DNA of 64,000 nt from the NCBI RefSeq assembly GCF_008806325.1, contig NZ_WACR01000007.1, positions 186,001 to 250,000 on the forward strand, in the 5' to 3' direction. The stretch comes from Salibacter halophilus. Its GTDB lineage: Bacteria; Bacteroidota; Bacteroidia; Flavobacteriales_G; Salibacteraceae. Below are positions 17,580-26,155 of the stretch, one piece after another. How positions within the stretch are numbered: position 1 is the stretch's first letter; each line of letters opens with the position of its first letter. Under the pieces are notes generated by a model. The model did not search any database and had not been told where the DNA came from. It saw nothing but the letters and a program-made list of their open reading frames with translations. The translations under genes and the position numbers were made by a program.

Positions 17580-18188
17580 TTAAAATGGTAAGATATGTGG
17601 TAGTATGTAGTACGTCATTGCCATACCGCCAATGAAGAATCCAATTACTGCAATGAGTGACGGCAGTTGGAGGTTGGCCAATCCGCTTATTGCGTGACCG
17701 GATGTACATCCACCGGCATAACGTGCTCCAAATCCAACGAGGAAACCGGCAACTATGAGGTAAGCTACGGTTCCGACCGTGATTTCTTCAGGATCAAAAA
17801 TCTGTGACGGCAAGTAGGACTCTCCAATATTGGTCAGACCCATATCCCGCATGTTTTCAACGGTTGATGAAGCGAGAGCAACAGTGTGATCAGCCTCCAA
17901 GAACATGTAAGAAATAAAACCGCCAATAACACCACCTCCAACAAAGATGAGGTTCCATTTTTGCGAGCGCCAATCCCAGTGAAAAAACTCGGAGAATTTT
18001 TGTGCTCCTGCCGCGCTACAGGCAACCCTGAGCGTGTTTGAAACGCCAAATTCCTTCCCGAAATAAAGCAGGAGAAACATGGTTAAAGCAATTAGAGGGC
18101 CCACTACATACCAGGGCCATGGTTGCAAAATAAAATCCATAATTTGATTTGTTTGGTTTGTGAAATCAAAAGATAAGTGCTCCGCCAC
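17580..18188 (-). CDS. YeeE/YedE half-transporter
   Basis: This 202-residue membrane protein has about five helices and the YeeE motif GFGARYAGGCTSGHAISGLA, with the relay cysteine. It complements the smaller half encoded just downstream. In the family such proteins carry thiosulfate or related sulfur species across the inner membrane. It is preceded by a rhodanese gene and belongs to the same sulfur cluster. A motif copy (GGTCAGACCC, 17832-17841) is the only one with G at the variable position when read as GGNTCTGACC. Confidence 0.87.
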   Translation of the reverse strand: MAEHLSFDFTNQTNQIMDFILQPWPWYVVGPLIALTMFLLLYFGKEFGVSNTLRVACSAAGAQKFSEFFHWDWRSQKWNLIFVGGGVIGGFISYMFLEADHTVALASSTVENMRDMGLTNIGESYLPSQIFDPEEITVGTVAYLIVAGFLVGFGARYAGGCTSGHAISGLANLQLPSLIAVIGFFIGGMAMTYYILPHILPF

Positions 18189-18253
18189 CAGAGCAGCAGA
18201 GCACTCATTTATTAACTAATCGAGTTAATGTACTATGTGAAAATTTGAAGTCC

Positions 18254-18607
18254 TTATTGGACTGCGACCTCTCCGCGCCAGCTCACAATTCCGCCTTGTA
18301 GATTCGTTACATCATCAAAGCCAGAGTTGGTCATGATGTTGCAGGCATTGAAGCTTCTCGCTCCACTGCGGCAATACACGAGGTACTTTTTAGATTTATC
18401 CAGTTTTTGTAATTCGCTTTGGAATGCGGGATCCTGCAAGTTGAGGTTCACCGCATTTGGTATGTGTCCTGACTCAAACTCGCCCGGGGTTCTGACATCG
18501 ATCAGAACCGCATCGGGGTTGTTTTGAATCTCTTTTTCGAATGCATGTGCATTGATATTCTCAAACATGATATTTCCTCCTAATAATTTTTTTAAAAATC
18601 CTAACAT
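18254..18607 (-). CDS. Single-domain rhodanese
   Basis: A 117-residue rhodanese-fold sulfurtransferase with the active-site loop CRSGARS near residue 90 and the conserved IDVRTPGEFESGHIPNAVNL. It would carry sulfane sulfur as a cysteine persulfide. The N-terminal MLGFLKKLLGG prefix resembles other Bacteroidota rhodaneses, so I keep the ATG at 18607, although a second ATG at 18568 follows a GGAGG sequence. It starts three bases after the end of the MBL-rhodanese gene. Confidence 0.9.
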   Translation of the reverse strand: MLGFLKKLLGGNIMFENINAHAFEKEIQNNPDAVLIDVRTPGEFESGHIPNAVNLNLQDPAFQSELQKLDKSKKYLVYCRSGARSFNACNIMTNSGFDDVTNLQGGIVSWRGEVAVQ

Positions 18608-18610
18608 GGC

Positions 18611-20026
18611 TTACAGCATTGTTGAAGGACAAACGTATTCGCTGGTTTTCATGCCTGCTTCCTGTATGGCGTCAAAACCACCTTCAATATTCACGAGATC
18701 ATGATAACCTCTCGACTTGAGAATAGAAGCTGTGATCATTGAGCGGTATCCGCCAGCACAGTGTAAATACATTTCTTTTCCTTGTGAATATTCTTCCATT
18801 CTGTCGTTGATGAAATCGAGCGGAATATTGCGAACATTCTTTCCTTCAATGTGCTGTGATTTGTATTCGCTCTCTTTACGAACATCAACCACTTCTTCTA
18901 CTTTTCCTTCTTCGAATGCTTTTTTGAATTCTTCAGCACTTACTGATTTTACACTGTCACATTCTTTTCCTGAAGCTTTCCAGTTTTCATAACCGCCTTT
19001 CAGGTATCCCAGTGTGTTGTCATAACCTACACGTGAAAGACGCGTAACGGCTTCCTCTTCACGACCTTTCTCTGTGATGAGAACAATTTTTTGGTTCAGA
19101 TCCGGAATAAGCGTTCCTACCCAAACCGCAAAACTGCCGTCAAGCCCGATGAAAATAGAGTTTGGAACGTGTCCTTCAGCGTAAGCTTCAGGAGAACGTA
19201 CATCTAACATGATAGCTCCTTCAGCATTTACTACATCTTCAAATGTGTCAGGATCTAGAGCTACGTTCCCTTTTTCGAGGACTTCATCAAAACTGCCGTA
19301 CCCTTTTTTGTTCATTACAGCATTTTTAGGGAAGTACTGTGGTGGAGGCACCAGGCCTTCAGTAACCTGTTTTACAAACTCTTCTTTTGTCATATCTTGA
19401 AGAGCATAGTTCGTTTTCTTTTGGTTACCCAGTGTGTCAGTAGTTTCAGAACTCATGTTTTTACCACAAGCTGATCCTGCACCGTGACCCGGGTAAACAG
19501 TTAAGTTATCTTCCAGAGGAAGTATTTTGTTGTGAAGTGATTCGTACAGATGTCCTGCAAGATCTTCACGAGATAAATCTGTTTTCACAGCTAAGTCTGG
19601 TCGGCCAACATCTCCGATGAATAAAGTGTCACCGGTGAAAATAGCTTTGTTGTTGCCATCTTCATCAATGAGGAGGTAAGTTGTTGATTCCATCGTGTGC
19701 CCGGGTGTGTGGAGCACTTTGATCTTCACGTCACCAACTTCAAGGATCTCATCATCTTTAGCGATGTGCGCATCGTATTCCGGTTTAGCGTTTGGTCCAA
19801 ATACAATCTCAGCTCCTGTTTTCTTTGCCAGGTCAAGGTGTCCTGAAACGAAATCTGCGTGGAAATGTGTTTCCAGTACGTATTTGATTTTTGCGCCTTC
19901 TTCTTCAGCTTTTTTGATGTAAGGCTCAGTCTCACGAAGCGGGTCAATAATTACTGCTTCGTCTTTTGATTGAATGTAATAAGCACCTTGTGCGAGACAT
20001 CCTGTATAGATCTGTTCTACTTTCAT
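18611..20026 (-). CDS. Persulfide dioxygenase-type MBL fold protein with two rhodanese domains (CstB-like)
   Basis: The N-terminal metallo-beta-lactamase domain (about 1-230) has THFHADFVSGH, HTPGHTMEST and GDTLFIGDVGRPDL, the ETHE1/persulfide dioxygenase pattern. Two rhodanese domains follow. In the first (about 265-350) the usual catalytic cysteine loop is replaced by ITEKGREEEA, so it looks inactive. In the second (about 365-460) the loop YLHCAGGYRS keeps the cysteine. This dioxygenase, pseudo-rhodanese, rhodanese order matches CstB of Staphylococcus aureus, which oxidises persulfides to thiosulfate. It should act on the product of SQR. Confidence 0.88.
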   Translation of the reverse strand: MKVEQIYTGCLAQGAYYIQSKDEAVIIDPLRETEPYIKKAEEEGAKIKYVLETHFHADFVSGHLDLAKKTGAEIVFGPNAKPEYDAHIAKDDEILEVGDVKIKVLHTPGHTMESTTYLLIDEDGNNKAIFTGDTLFIGDVGRPDLAVKTDLSREDLAGHLYESLHNKILPLEDNLTVYPGHGAGSACGKNMSSETTDTLGNQKKTNYALQDMTKEEFVKQVTEGLVPPPQYFPKNAVMNKKGYGSFDEVLEKGNVALDPDTFEDVVNAEGAIMLDVRSPEAYAEGHVPNSIFIGLDGSFAVWVGTLIPDLNQKIVLITEKGREEEAVTRLSRVGYDNTLGYLKGGYENWKASGKECDSVKSVSAEEFKKAFEEGKVEEVVDVRKESEYKSQHIEGKNVRNIPLDFINDRMEEYSQGKEMYLHCAGGYRSMITASILKSRGYHDLVNIEGGFDAIQEAGMKTSEYVCPSTML

Positions 20027-20069
20027 AATTGTCTGATTTATTTGTTAATAATATTTTTAGTTATTTTTC

Positions 20070-20882
20070 TTACCCAAATGTGTCAATAGCTCGCTCAATC
20101 ATGATGTAAACTCCCATGATGAGGACAAACCATCCAAAAGCAGGCTTCAGCTTTTCGCCTGATACTTTATTCGATAAAGCACTTCCTATGAAAATTCCGA
20201 TTACTGCAATTCCCGAGAAAATCAGCAGGAATGTCCAGTCGATATCCATGTTGCCAATGTCACCGGTAAAGCCGATTAAACTTTTTGTGGCGATGATCAG
20301 GAGTGATGTTCCCACTGCTTCTTTCATTGGAAGCTTTGATAGTACTACCAGTGCAGGAATAATGAGGAATCCTCCGCCAGCACCAACGAGGCCGGTTAAG
20401 GTTCCGACCACGATACCTTCTAATATGATTAGTGGGTAATTGAATTTCTGCTCTCCGTCATTTTCAACTTTAGGAGCTTTTCTTCCTCTGATCATTGAGA
20501 TAGAAGCAGCGATCATCAGTGCTGCAAAAAGCACCATAATACCCAAATCTTTAGTGATTGGAGTATCTCCCATTGAAAACATGACATCAGGGATTGAGGG
20601 AACCAGGAATTTTCGGGTTGCGTAAACTGCTGCAATGGATGGAATACCAAACACTACTGCTGTTTTGACGTTGACGAGCCCTTTTTTAAAGTAGGTCCCC
20701 GTACCCACTAAACTCGATAGTCCAACTATGAATAATGAATAAGCTGTCGCTTCAACAGGGTCAGATCCCAATAAGTAAACGAGAACCGGAACTGTTAAAA
20801 TGGATCCGCCTCCACCGATTAATCCTAGTGAAATTCCTATTACTGCTGCTGCGATGTAACCGAGTACTGTGAGTATTTCCAT
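20070..20882 (-). CDS. TauE/SafE-family sulfur-anion exporter
   Basis: This 270-residue membrane protein of about eight helices has the duplicated glycine motifs of the family: GISLGLIGGGGSILTVPVLVYLLG near the N-terminus and GTLTGLVGAGGGFLIIPALV in the middle. Members export sulfite, sulfoacetate or related anions. As first gene of the sulfur operon it may remove sulfite or thiosulfate made by the dioxygenase. Candidate operator sequences lie between it and the Crp/Fnr gene. A GGATCTGACC motif lies on its sense strand (20759-20768). Confidence 0.9.
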   Translation of the reverse strand: MEILTVLGYIAAAVIGISLGLIGGGGSILTVPVLVYLLGSDPVEATAYSLFIVGLSSLVGTGTYFKKGLVNVKTAVVFGIPSIAAVYATRKFLVPSIPDVMFSMGDTPITKDLGIMVLFAALMIAASISMIRGRKAPKVENDGEQKFNYPLIILEGIVVGTLTGLVGAGGGFLIIPALVVLSKLPMKEAVGTSLLIIATKSLIGFTGDIGNMDIDWTFLLIFSGIAVIGIFIGSALSNKVSGEKLKPAFGWFVLIMGVYIMIERAIDTFG

Positions 20883-20932
20883 GTTTTAATAATTTGTTGG
20901 TACAAAAGTACCTTGAGGAAGAATAGCTCACA

Positions 20933-20946
20933 GTAACAAAAATCAC
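20933..20946 (-). promoter_or_regulatory. Candidate Crp/Fnr operator before TauE
   Basis: The minus strand reads GTGA-TTTTTG-TTAC, one change from the GTGA-N6-TCAC dyad found before SQR. It lies about 50 bases before the TauE start. Confidence 0.3.
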
Positions 20947-20966
20947 ATATGCTTTTTGCTATATGT
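20947..20966. promoter_or_regulatory. Operator-like 20-mer, copy 1 (TauE side)
   Basis: ATATGCTTTTTGCTATATGT is 17/20 identical to a second copy at 21640-21659 before the Crp/Fnr gene. It has partial dyad symmetry (ATATGC...GCTATAT). Both copies lie just upstream of genes of the same cluster, so it may be the operator of an autoregulating sulfur regulator. Confidence 0.4.
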
Positions 20967-20978
20967 GTAGTTTGCTAT

Positions 20979-21617
20979 TTACTCTATCAGCTCTATTTGA
21001 TTGCGTGATAATTTTACGAGCCCTTTCTTCTCTAGTTGTTTCAGAAGTCTGGAAATTACCTCGCGAGAAGTGTTGAGTTCGTAGGCAATTGTTTGATGTG
21101 TGCCTTTGATAATATTAGATCCTGTGGCCTCAGTTGCTTTTTCCAAATATTCAATGAGGCGCTCATCCATTTTGTGAAAAGCGATGCTGTCGATTGTTTC
21201 GAGCAATTCATCGATTCTGTCGTTATAGGTTCTGATCACGAACTGATACCAGGAGCGGTAATTGCGGATAAAGTGTTCCATAAGGTCGACAGGGATCATG
21301 ACAATTTCAGAATCTTCAAGGGCGACAGCTTTTACTTTGCTCTTTTTGTTTCCCATCGTGCAGACAAGACTTACCGCACAGGCTTCACCGGGGTAGAGGT
21401 AGTAGAGCAATAACTCATTGGCCTCTTCATCTTCTCTAAACACTTTTATTTTTCCGTTCGTTACGAGCGGAATTGACCTTATATATGATCCTACATCGAG
21501 GAGAGATTCGTCTTTTTTGATTTTCTTACATATTCCTTTCTCCGCTATTTCTTGCTTGAGTTCAGGTTCTGAAAATAGTGGGAAACGCTGATTGATAATA
21601 TCAATATTGACAGGCAT
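20979..21617 (-). CDS. Crp/Fnr-family transcriptional regulator
   Basis: From the ATG at 21617 the protein is 212 residues: a cyclic-nucleotide-binding-type beta-roll (about 1-120), a dimer helix (about 125-150) and a C-terminal winged helix with the recognition helix TSREVISRLLKQLEKKGLV. Arginine ligands for cAMP are not obvious. Two cysteines, C80 and C86 in PGEACAVSLVC, sit in the sensor domain, where a thiol-based sulfur response is conceivable. The gene precedes the TauE operon on the same strand and probably controls it. The upstream frame to 21704 lacks a domain match and runs over the operator-like site, so it is rejected. Confidence 0.88.
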   Translation of the reverse strand: MPVNIDIINQRFPLFSEPELKQEIAEKGICKKIKKDESLLDVGSYIRSIPLVTNGKIKVFREDEEANELLLYYLYPGEACAVSLVCTMGNKKSKVKAVALEDSEIVMIPVDLMEHFIRNYRSWYQFVIRTYNDRIDELLETIDSIAFHKMDERLIEYLEKATEATGSNIIKGTHQTIAYELNTSREVISRLLKQLEKKGLVKLSRNQIELIE

Positions 21618-21639
21618 AGATAAATATTTTGGAGTACAA

Positions 21640-21659
21640 ATATAGTTTTTGCTATACGT
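21640..21659. promoter_or_regulatory. Operator-like 20-mer, copy 2 (Crp/Fnr side)
   Basis: ATATAGTTTTTGCTATACGT lies 22 bases before the regulator's ATG and differs at three positions from the copy before the TauE gene. Confidence 0.4.
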
Positions 21660-21742
21660 TAAAAAAGAACTTACGAAAAATACAAAAATCAGTTTAGAAA
21701 TCACTTTAAAGGACTTTCATATGTCTTTTAGCTTAAATTCGT

Positions 21743-21750
21743 TACTTTTG
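21743..21750 (+). promoter_or_regulatory. Candidate -7 box for tig
   Basis: TACTTTTG matches TAnnTTTG and lies 36 bases before the chosen tig start, which supports that start over the longer upstream frame. Confidence 0.45.
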
Positions 21751-21786
21751 CCGACTCAAATTTTGAAGGATAAATTAATTGATATA

Positions 21787-23187
21787 ATGGAAGTTACTCA
21801 CAATTTACAGGATGAGCTGAATGGAACGATCTCTATTAAACTCGCGAAGGACGATTACCGCGAGAAAGTAGAGTCAATTTTAAAGGACTACCGTAAAAAG
21901 GCGCAAATGCCTGGGTTTAGACCCGGAAAAGTGCCAATGGGTATGGTGAAGAAGATGTATGGCAAAGCTGTCATGGCAGAGGAAGTAAACAAAATCCTCA
22001 GTGAAAAACTCAACAAATACATCGAGGAAAAAGAACTTAAAGTTCTTGGGAATCCGCTTCCTAAAGAAGATGACTCTATCGAGTTTGATCCTGTGAAATA
22101 TCCAGAACTCAACTTTGAGTTTGAAATTGGTTTGGCTCCAGACTTCAAATTAAAGATGAGTGAGAAAGACAAATTCACGAAATACAAAGTGAAAATCGAT
22201 GATAAACTAATCGATAAATACATCGCTGATCTTCAAAAGCGCTACGGAAAAGTTAGCGAAGTGGAAAAAGCCGGTGAAGAAGATATGCTTCACGGTAAAT
22301 TCGTTGAGCTAGACGAAGAAGGAAACGTGAAAGAAGGCGGAATAGAGAATCAGGGGACAATAACTCTTGAATTCATCGATGATGAAAAACTGAAAAAGCA
22401 ACTTACAGGTAAAAAGGTTGGAGATAGCTTCAAGGTAGATCCTGCAAAAGTGAGTAAAGGCGAACAGGATATGTCGCAAATGCTTGGTGTAGAACCACAC
22501 GAAGCAGCTCAAATCAAGTCAGAGTTTCAGTTTACTGTTGAGAAAGTGTACCACATGAACTCGGCAGAAGTGAATCAGGATCTTTTTGATCAGGTGTTTG
22601 GTGAAGGTGAAGTGAAATCTGAAGATGATTTCCGCGAAAAGGTAAAAGGCGAACTCGAAAAAATGTTTGAGCGCGATGCTGATAACCTTCTTCAAAAGAA
22701 TATTAATGACGAGTTGATTGATCGTCACGAAATGGAATTCCCTGATACATTCCTGAAAAAATGGATCAAAGAAGCGAATGAAAAGCCTATCTCTGAAGAG
22801 CAAATCGAACAGGAATACCCTGATTACGCTAAGCAACTCAAATGGCAATTAATTCGTAACAAGATAGCTGAAGAGCATAAAATCGAGGTAAAAGAAGAAG
22901 AATTGATCGAATTCACTAAAGACCTCGTGAAACAGCAAATGGCTCAATACGGTATTCCTGAGCCTGAAGAAGAAATGGTGATGCAAAGCGCCATGAAAGT
23001 GTTACAGGACGAAAACCAATTAAGGCAGGTTAATGACAACTTATATGCTCAAAAGTTGTTTGACTTGTTCAAAGACACTTTTAAAATTAAGGACAAAGAG
23101 GTTGACTTTGATGAATTTGTTAAATTAGCCACAGGTAAACCGGCTAAAAAAGGCATTTTAAGTAACCTCACAAACATGTTTAGTTAA
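21787..23187 (+). CDS. tig: Trigger factor chaperone
   Basis: Trigger factor binds the ribosome exit tunnel and shields nascent chains. The start at 21787 (MEVTHNLQDELNGTISIKL) fits the family, and the ribosome-docking signature GFRPGKVPMGMV lies near residue 45. The middle domain (about 150-250) is a reduced FKBP-like fold and the C-terminal half is the helical chaperone cradle, rich in Lys and Glu. The 466 residues are normal for Bacteroidota. clpP and clpX follow in the conserved tig-clpP-clpX order. The preceding 46 codons of open frame overlap the regulator's promoter region and are not counted. Confidence 0.93.
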   Translation: MEVTHNLQDELNGTISIKLAKDDYREKVESILKDYRKKAQMPGFRPGKVPMGMVKKMYGKAVMAEEVNKILSEKLNKYIEEKELKVLGNPLPKEDDSIEFDPVKYPELNFEFEIGLAPDFKLKMSEKDKFTKYKVKIDDKLIDKYIADLQKRYGKVSEVEKAGEEDMLHGKFVELDEEGNVKEGGIENQGTITLEFIDDEKLKKQLTGKKVGDSFKVDPAKVSKGEQDMSQMLGVEPHEAAQIKSEFQFTVEKVYHMNSAEVNQDLFDQVFGEGEVKSEDDFREKVKGELEKMFERDADNLLQKNINDELIDRHEMEFPDTFLKKWIKEANEKPISEEQIEQEYPDYAKQLKWQLIRNKIAEEHKIEVKEEELIEFTKDLVKQQMAQYGIPEPEEEMVMQSAMKVLQDENQLRQVNDNLYAQKLFDLFKDTFKIKDKEVDFDEFVKLATGKPAKKGILSNLTNMFS

Positions 23188-23189
23188 TT

Positions 23190-23867
23190 ATGAGCGACTA
23201 TAAAGAATTTGAAAAATACGCAGTAAAAGATCGCGGAATAGGTTCTAATACTGTTCACGATTACGTAAAAGCATCAATGACTCCATACATCCTTGAGGAG
23301 CGTCAAATGAACGTTCAGGCAATGGATGTATTTTCGAGATTGATGATGGATCGTATCATTTTTCTTGGAACTCCGGTAAATGATCAAATTGCAAACGTAA
23401 TCCAGGCACAGCTCCTTTTCTTGCAATCTTCAGATGCTGAAAAAGACATTTACCTTTATATCAATAGTCCGGGTGGATCAGTTTATGCAGGACTCGGGAT
23501 TTATGATACAATGCAGTATATCGCACCAGATGTAGCGACAATATGTACAGGACTTGCAGCTTCAATGGGAGCTGTACTACTCGCAGCCGGAACTGATAAA
23601 AAGCGTTCGAGTCTTCCACACTCAAGAATCATGATTCACCAACCGATGAGTGGAACTCAGGGTCAGGTTTCTGATATGGAAATTGCGCTCAAGGAAACGA
23701 CAAAAGTTCGCGATGAACTTTACTCAATCCTTGCAAGCCACACCGGCAAAAAGTTTGACACGATTAAGAAAGACTCTGATCGTGACTACTGGATGAGTGC
23801 TGCAGATGCCAAAGACTACGGCATGATTGACGAGGTACTCACAAAAGATATAAAAACTAAAAAGTAA
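23190..23867 (+). CDS. clpP: ATP-dependent Clp protease proteolytic subunit
   Basis: The 225-residue serine peptidase forms the tetradecameric barrel that degrades substrates unfolded by ClpX. The catalytic serine is S125 in GLAASMGAV and the histidine is H150 in SRIMIHQPM. The N-terminus is about 25 residues longer than in E. coli and may be processed. It starts two bases after the tig stop and precedes clpX by 40 bases. Confidence 0.96.
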   Translation: MSDYKEFEKYAVKDRGIGSNTVHDYVKASMTPYILEERQMNVQAMDVFSRLMMDRIIFLGTPVNDQIANVIQAQLLFLQSSDAEKDIYLYINSPGGSVYAGLGIYDTMQYIAPDVATICTGLAASMGAVLLAAGTDKKRSSLPHSRIMIHQPMSGTQGQVSDMEIALKETTKVRDELYSILASHTGKKFDTIKKDSDRDYWMSAADAKDYGMIDEVLTKDIKTKK

Positions 23868-23907
23868 TCATCGCAAGTAGCATCATTGCTATTTGGGAAG
23901 GACGAAT

Positions 23908-25161
23908 ATGAAGGAGAAGGAAGAAATCAAATGCTCGTTTTGCGGGCGTAAGAAAAGTGAAGTAGATATCATGATTGGTGGTCTTACAGGGCACATTTGT
24001 AATAACTGTGTTGAGCAGGCCATCAAGATTGTAGAAGAAGAAGAGAGCAGCAAGGTTCAGCAGTCTCTTGGTCAGAACCTAAACCTCCTCAAGCCGGCTG
24101 ATATCAAGTCGCACCTCGATAAATACATCATCGGTCAGGACGATGCAAAACGCGTTCTTTCCGTGGCGGTGTACAATCATTTTAAGCGTTTGACGCAAAA
24201 AATTGATGAGGATGAGGTTGAAATCGAAAAGTCAAATGTTGTATTGGTTGGAAAAACCGGTACAGGAAAGACACTTTTGGCCAAGACAATTGCTAAAATT
24301 CTCAATGTTCCCTTCTGCATTGCTGATGCTACGGTTCTGACCGAAGCAGGTTATGTAGGAGAAGATGTTGAAGCTATTTTGTCTCGTTTACTCCAGGCTG
24401 CTGATTACGATGTTGAGGCTGCTCAACGCGGAATTGTTTTCATCGATGAGATTGACAAAATTGCTCGTAAGGGTGATAATCCATCTATTACACGTGACGT
24501 ATCAGGTGAAGGTGTTCAGCAGGCGCTTTTGAAATTGCTTGAGGGATCGACAATTGGTGTTCCGCCACAAGGTGGTCGCAAGCATCCTGAACAAAAGCTT
24601 GTACAACTCGAAACAAAAAACATCCTGTTTATTTGCGGTGGTGCTTTTGACGGAATTGATAAGGTTATAAGCCGTAGAATGAATACGCAGGCAATTGGTT
24701 ACGGAAACAGAGCTGCCAAGCAAATCGACAAGGAAAATATGTTGCAATACGTGACACCTGCAGATTTGAAAAGCTTTGGGTTAATTCCTGAGTTGATTGG
24801 TCGTTTCCCTGTATTGAGTTATCTCAATCCGCTCGATAAAGAAGCGCTTGTGCGTATCTTGACTGAGCCGAAAAACAGTCTTGTTAAACAGTACAAGAAA
24901 TTGTTTGAGATGGAAAATGTAGAGCTCTCGTTTGATAAAAAAGTTCTGGAATACATCGTTGAAAAATCAATCGAATTCAAATTGGGTGCGCGTGGTTTGC
25001 GCTCGATTTGTGAAGCGATTATGCTCGATGCTATGTACGATATTCCTTCAAAGTCTGATGATTCAGATAAATCTGATAAGAAGGAAAAACTTCACATTAC
25101 GTTGGACTACGCAAAAAAGAATCTTGAGAAATCAGGAATCAACAAGCTGAAAGTAGCGTAA
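23908..25161 (+). CDS. clpX: ATP-dependent Clp protease ATP-binding subunit
   Basis: ClpX unfolds tagged proteins and feeds them to ClpP. The N-terminal zinc domain has C9, C12, C31 and C34. The AAA+ core shows Walker [13 protein letters not shown], Walker [12 protein letters not shown] and sensor regions. The start is the ATG at 23908, because the in-frame TTG at 23893 adds only five residues. Two motif copies lie inside: GGTCAGAACC at 24070-24079 and GGTTCTGACC at 24333-24342. The second changes the usual [14 protein letters not shown] of ClpX to [14 protein letters not shown]. Confidence 0.96.
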   Translation: MKEKEEIKCSFCGRKKSEVDIMIGGLTGHICNNCVEQAIKIVEEEESSKVQQSLGQNLNLLKPADIKSHLDKYIIGQDDAKRVLSVAVYNHFKRLTQKIDEDEVEIEKSNVVLVGKTGTGKTLLAKTIAKILNVPFCIADATVLTEAGYVGEDVEAILSRLLQAADYDVEAAQRGIVFIDEIDKIARKGDNPSITRDVSGEGVQQALLKLLEGSTIGVPPQGGRKHPEQKLVQLETKNILFICGGAFDGIDKVISRRMNTQAIGYGNRAAKQIDKENMLQYVTPADLKSFGLIPELIGRFPVLSYLNPLDKEALVRILTEPKNSLVKQYKKLFEMENVELSFDKKVLEYIVEKSIEFKLGARGLRSICEAIMLDAMYDIPSKSDDSDKSDKKEKLHITLDYAKKNLEKSGINKLKVA

Positions 25162-25184
25162 TTCTAATTGACTTATTGAATTGA

Positions 25185-25223
25185 AACCCTTCCCTGATCG
25201 TTGAGATTGCGGAAGGGTTTTTT
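25185..25223 (+). terminator. Terminator after clpX
   Basis: The nine-base stem AACCCTTCC/GGAAGGGTT encloses a 17-base loop and continues into six T. Confidence 0.85.
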
Positions 25224-25228
25224 ATTTC

Positions 25229-26101
25229 TTACAAAGGAAACTTAACCGTCTCAGTAGTATTGTAAAACGATACGGAGAAACTGCTGCTGCACGAACCGCT
25301 AAAGTTAATTTCTCTTGTAGCAATATTGGGTGCATTTAGAGTAGCCATTCCCTGCATAGGGTTTTTGCAGGTATAGGTTATCATCCAGTCTTCTTTGAAT
25401 TGAGAGCTGAATTGCTGACCTCTAAAACTAATGCCTCCGTAACTTCCCGATCCTGAGAACCCATCATCTTCAGCTAAATAAGGAGTAAAGCTCCCTGTGG
25501 TGAATTTCATTGTATCGGTAAAATTGAAATACATTTTTTGAGTTTTAATGCCTTGTCCAAGTCGCAGAATTCTGGCATCAGTTAGTTTTCTCAAAATTCC
25601 TTCAGTTAGGGTCGTTGAATCGGCCGTATTGATGTCCATCTCTCCCAAAAGTTCATAATTTCCAATTTGATGGAAGTCAAATGAAACTCTCATCGAAAGT
25701 GTTGAGTCGTAAGGTGCGTAAAGCCACACACGAAGTCTTCCTTTTTTAGGGTAATCCCGATCTGTGATTTTGAGCTCTTCACCGTAATTGATCAATATTT
25801 CTCTCGGGTAACCAAATGTGGCATTTTGAGTGAGCATTAATGTATCGTCTTCCCGAGGGAGGTATAGTGTATCATCAGTGCTTAAAAGTGTGTCGTTAAT
25901 CAGTATTTCATGAATGCTCAAAAATGCTTCGTTGTACAGCTTTATGACCCTCACCATATCAGTTGATGCTACAGTAGTGTCATCGTTTTCGCGCACGCTG
26001 TCATTACAGGAAACGGAGAGTACAACAACAGCCAGCATAGCAAGTATAGTTGTGGTTCTGACTGTTAGGTTATGGTAATTTACTGATAGAAAATCTTTCA
26101 T
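25229..26101 (-). CDS. Hypothetical lipoprotein
   Basis: The 290-residue protein has an N-terminal membrane segment followed by a lipobox cysteine (LAVVVLSVSCNDS), so it should be a lipoprotein of the periplasm or outer membrane. The mature part is beta-rich with many Asp, Thr and Ser residues and a late cysteine pair (TYTCKNP, SGSCSSS). I do not recognise a domain. The extended N-terminus (MKDFLSVNYHNLTVRTTT) is long for a signal peptide, but no shorter ATG start fits. It lies downstream of the folA cluster on the same strand with a 54-base gap and may be a separate transcript. Confidence 0.75.
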   Translation of the reverse strand: MKDFLSVNYHNLTVRTTTILAMLAVVVLSVSCNDSVRENDDTTVASTDMVRVIKLYNEAFLSIHEILINDTLLSTDDTLYLPREDDTLMLTQNATFGYPREILINYGEELKITDRDYPKKGRLRVWLYAPYDSTLSMRVSFDFHQIGNYELLGEMDINTADSTTLTEGILRKLTDARILRLGQGIKTQKMYFNFTDTMKFTTGSFTPYLAEDDGFSGSGSYGGISFRGQQFSSQFKEDWMITYTCKNPMQGMATLNAPNIATREINFSGSCSSSFSVSFYNTTETVKFPL

Positions 26102-26155
26102 AGTGAAACTGGTTGATAGTTCAAACTTAACCGATTGTCGCTAAAAATAATGATT

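Noticed and set aside
18566-18580. Rhodanese start at 18568 behind a GGAGG sequence
   Set aside because: Shine-Dalgarno sites are weakly used in Bacteroidota and the MLGFLKKLLGG prefix looks like that of related rhodaneses.
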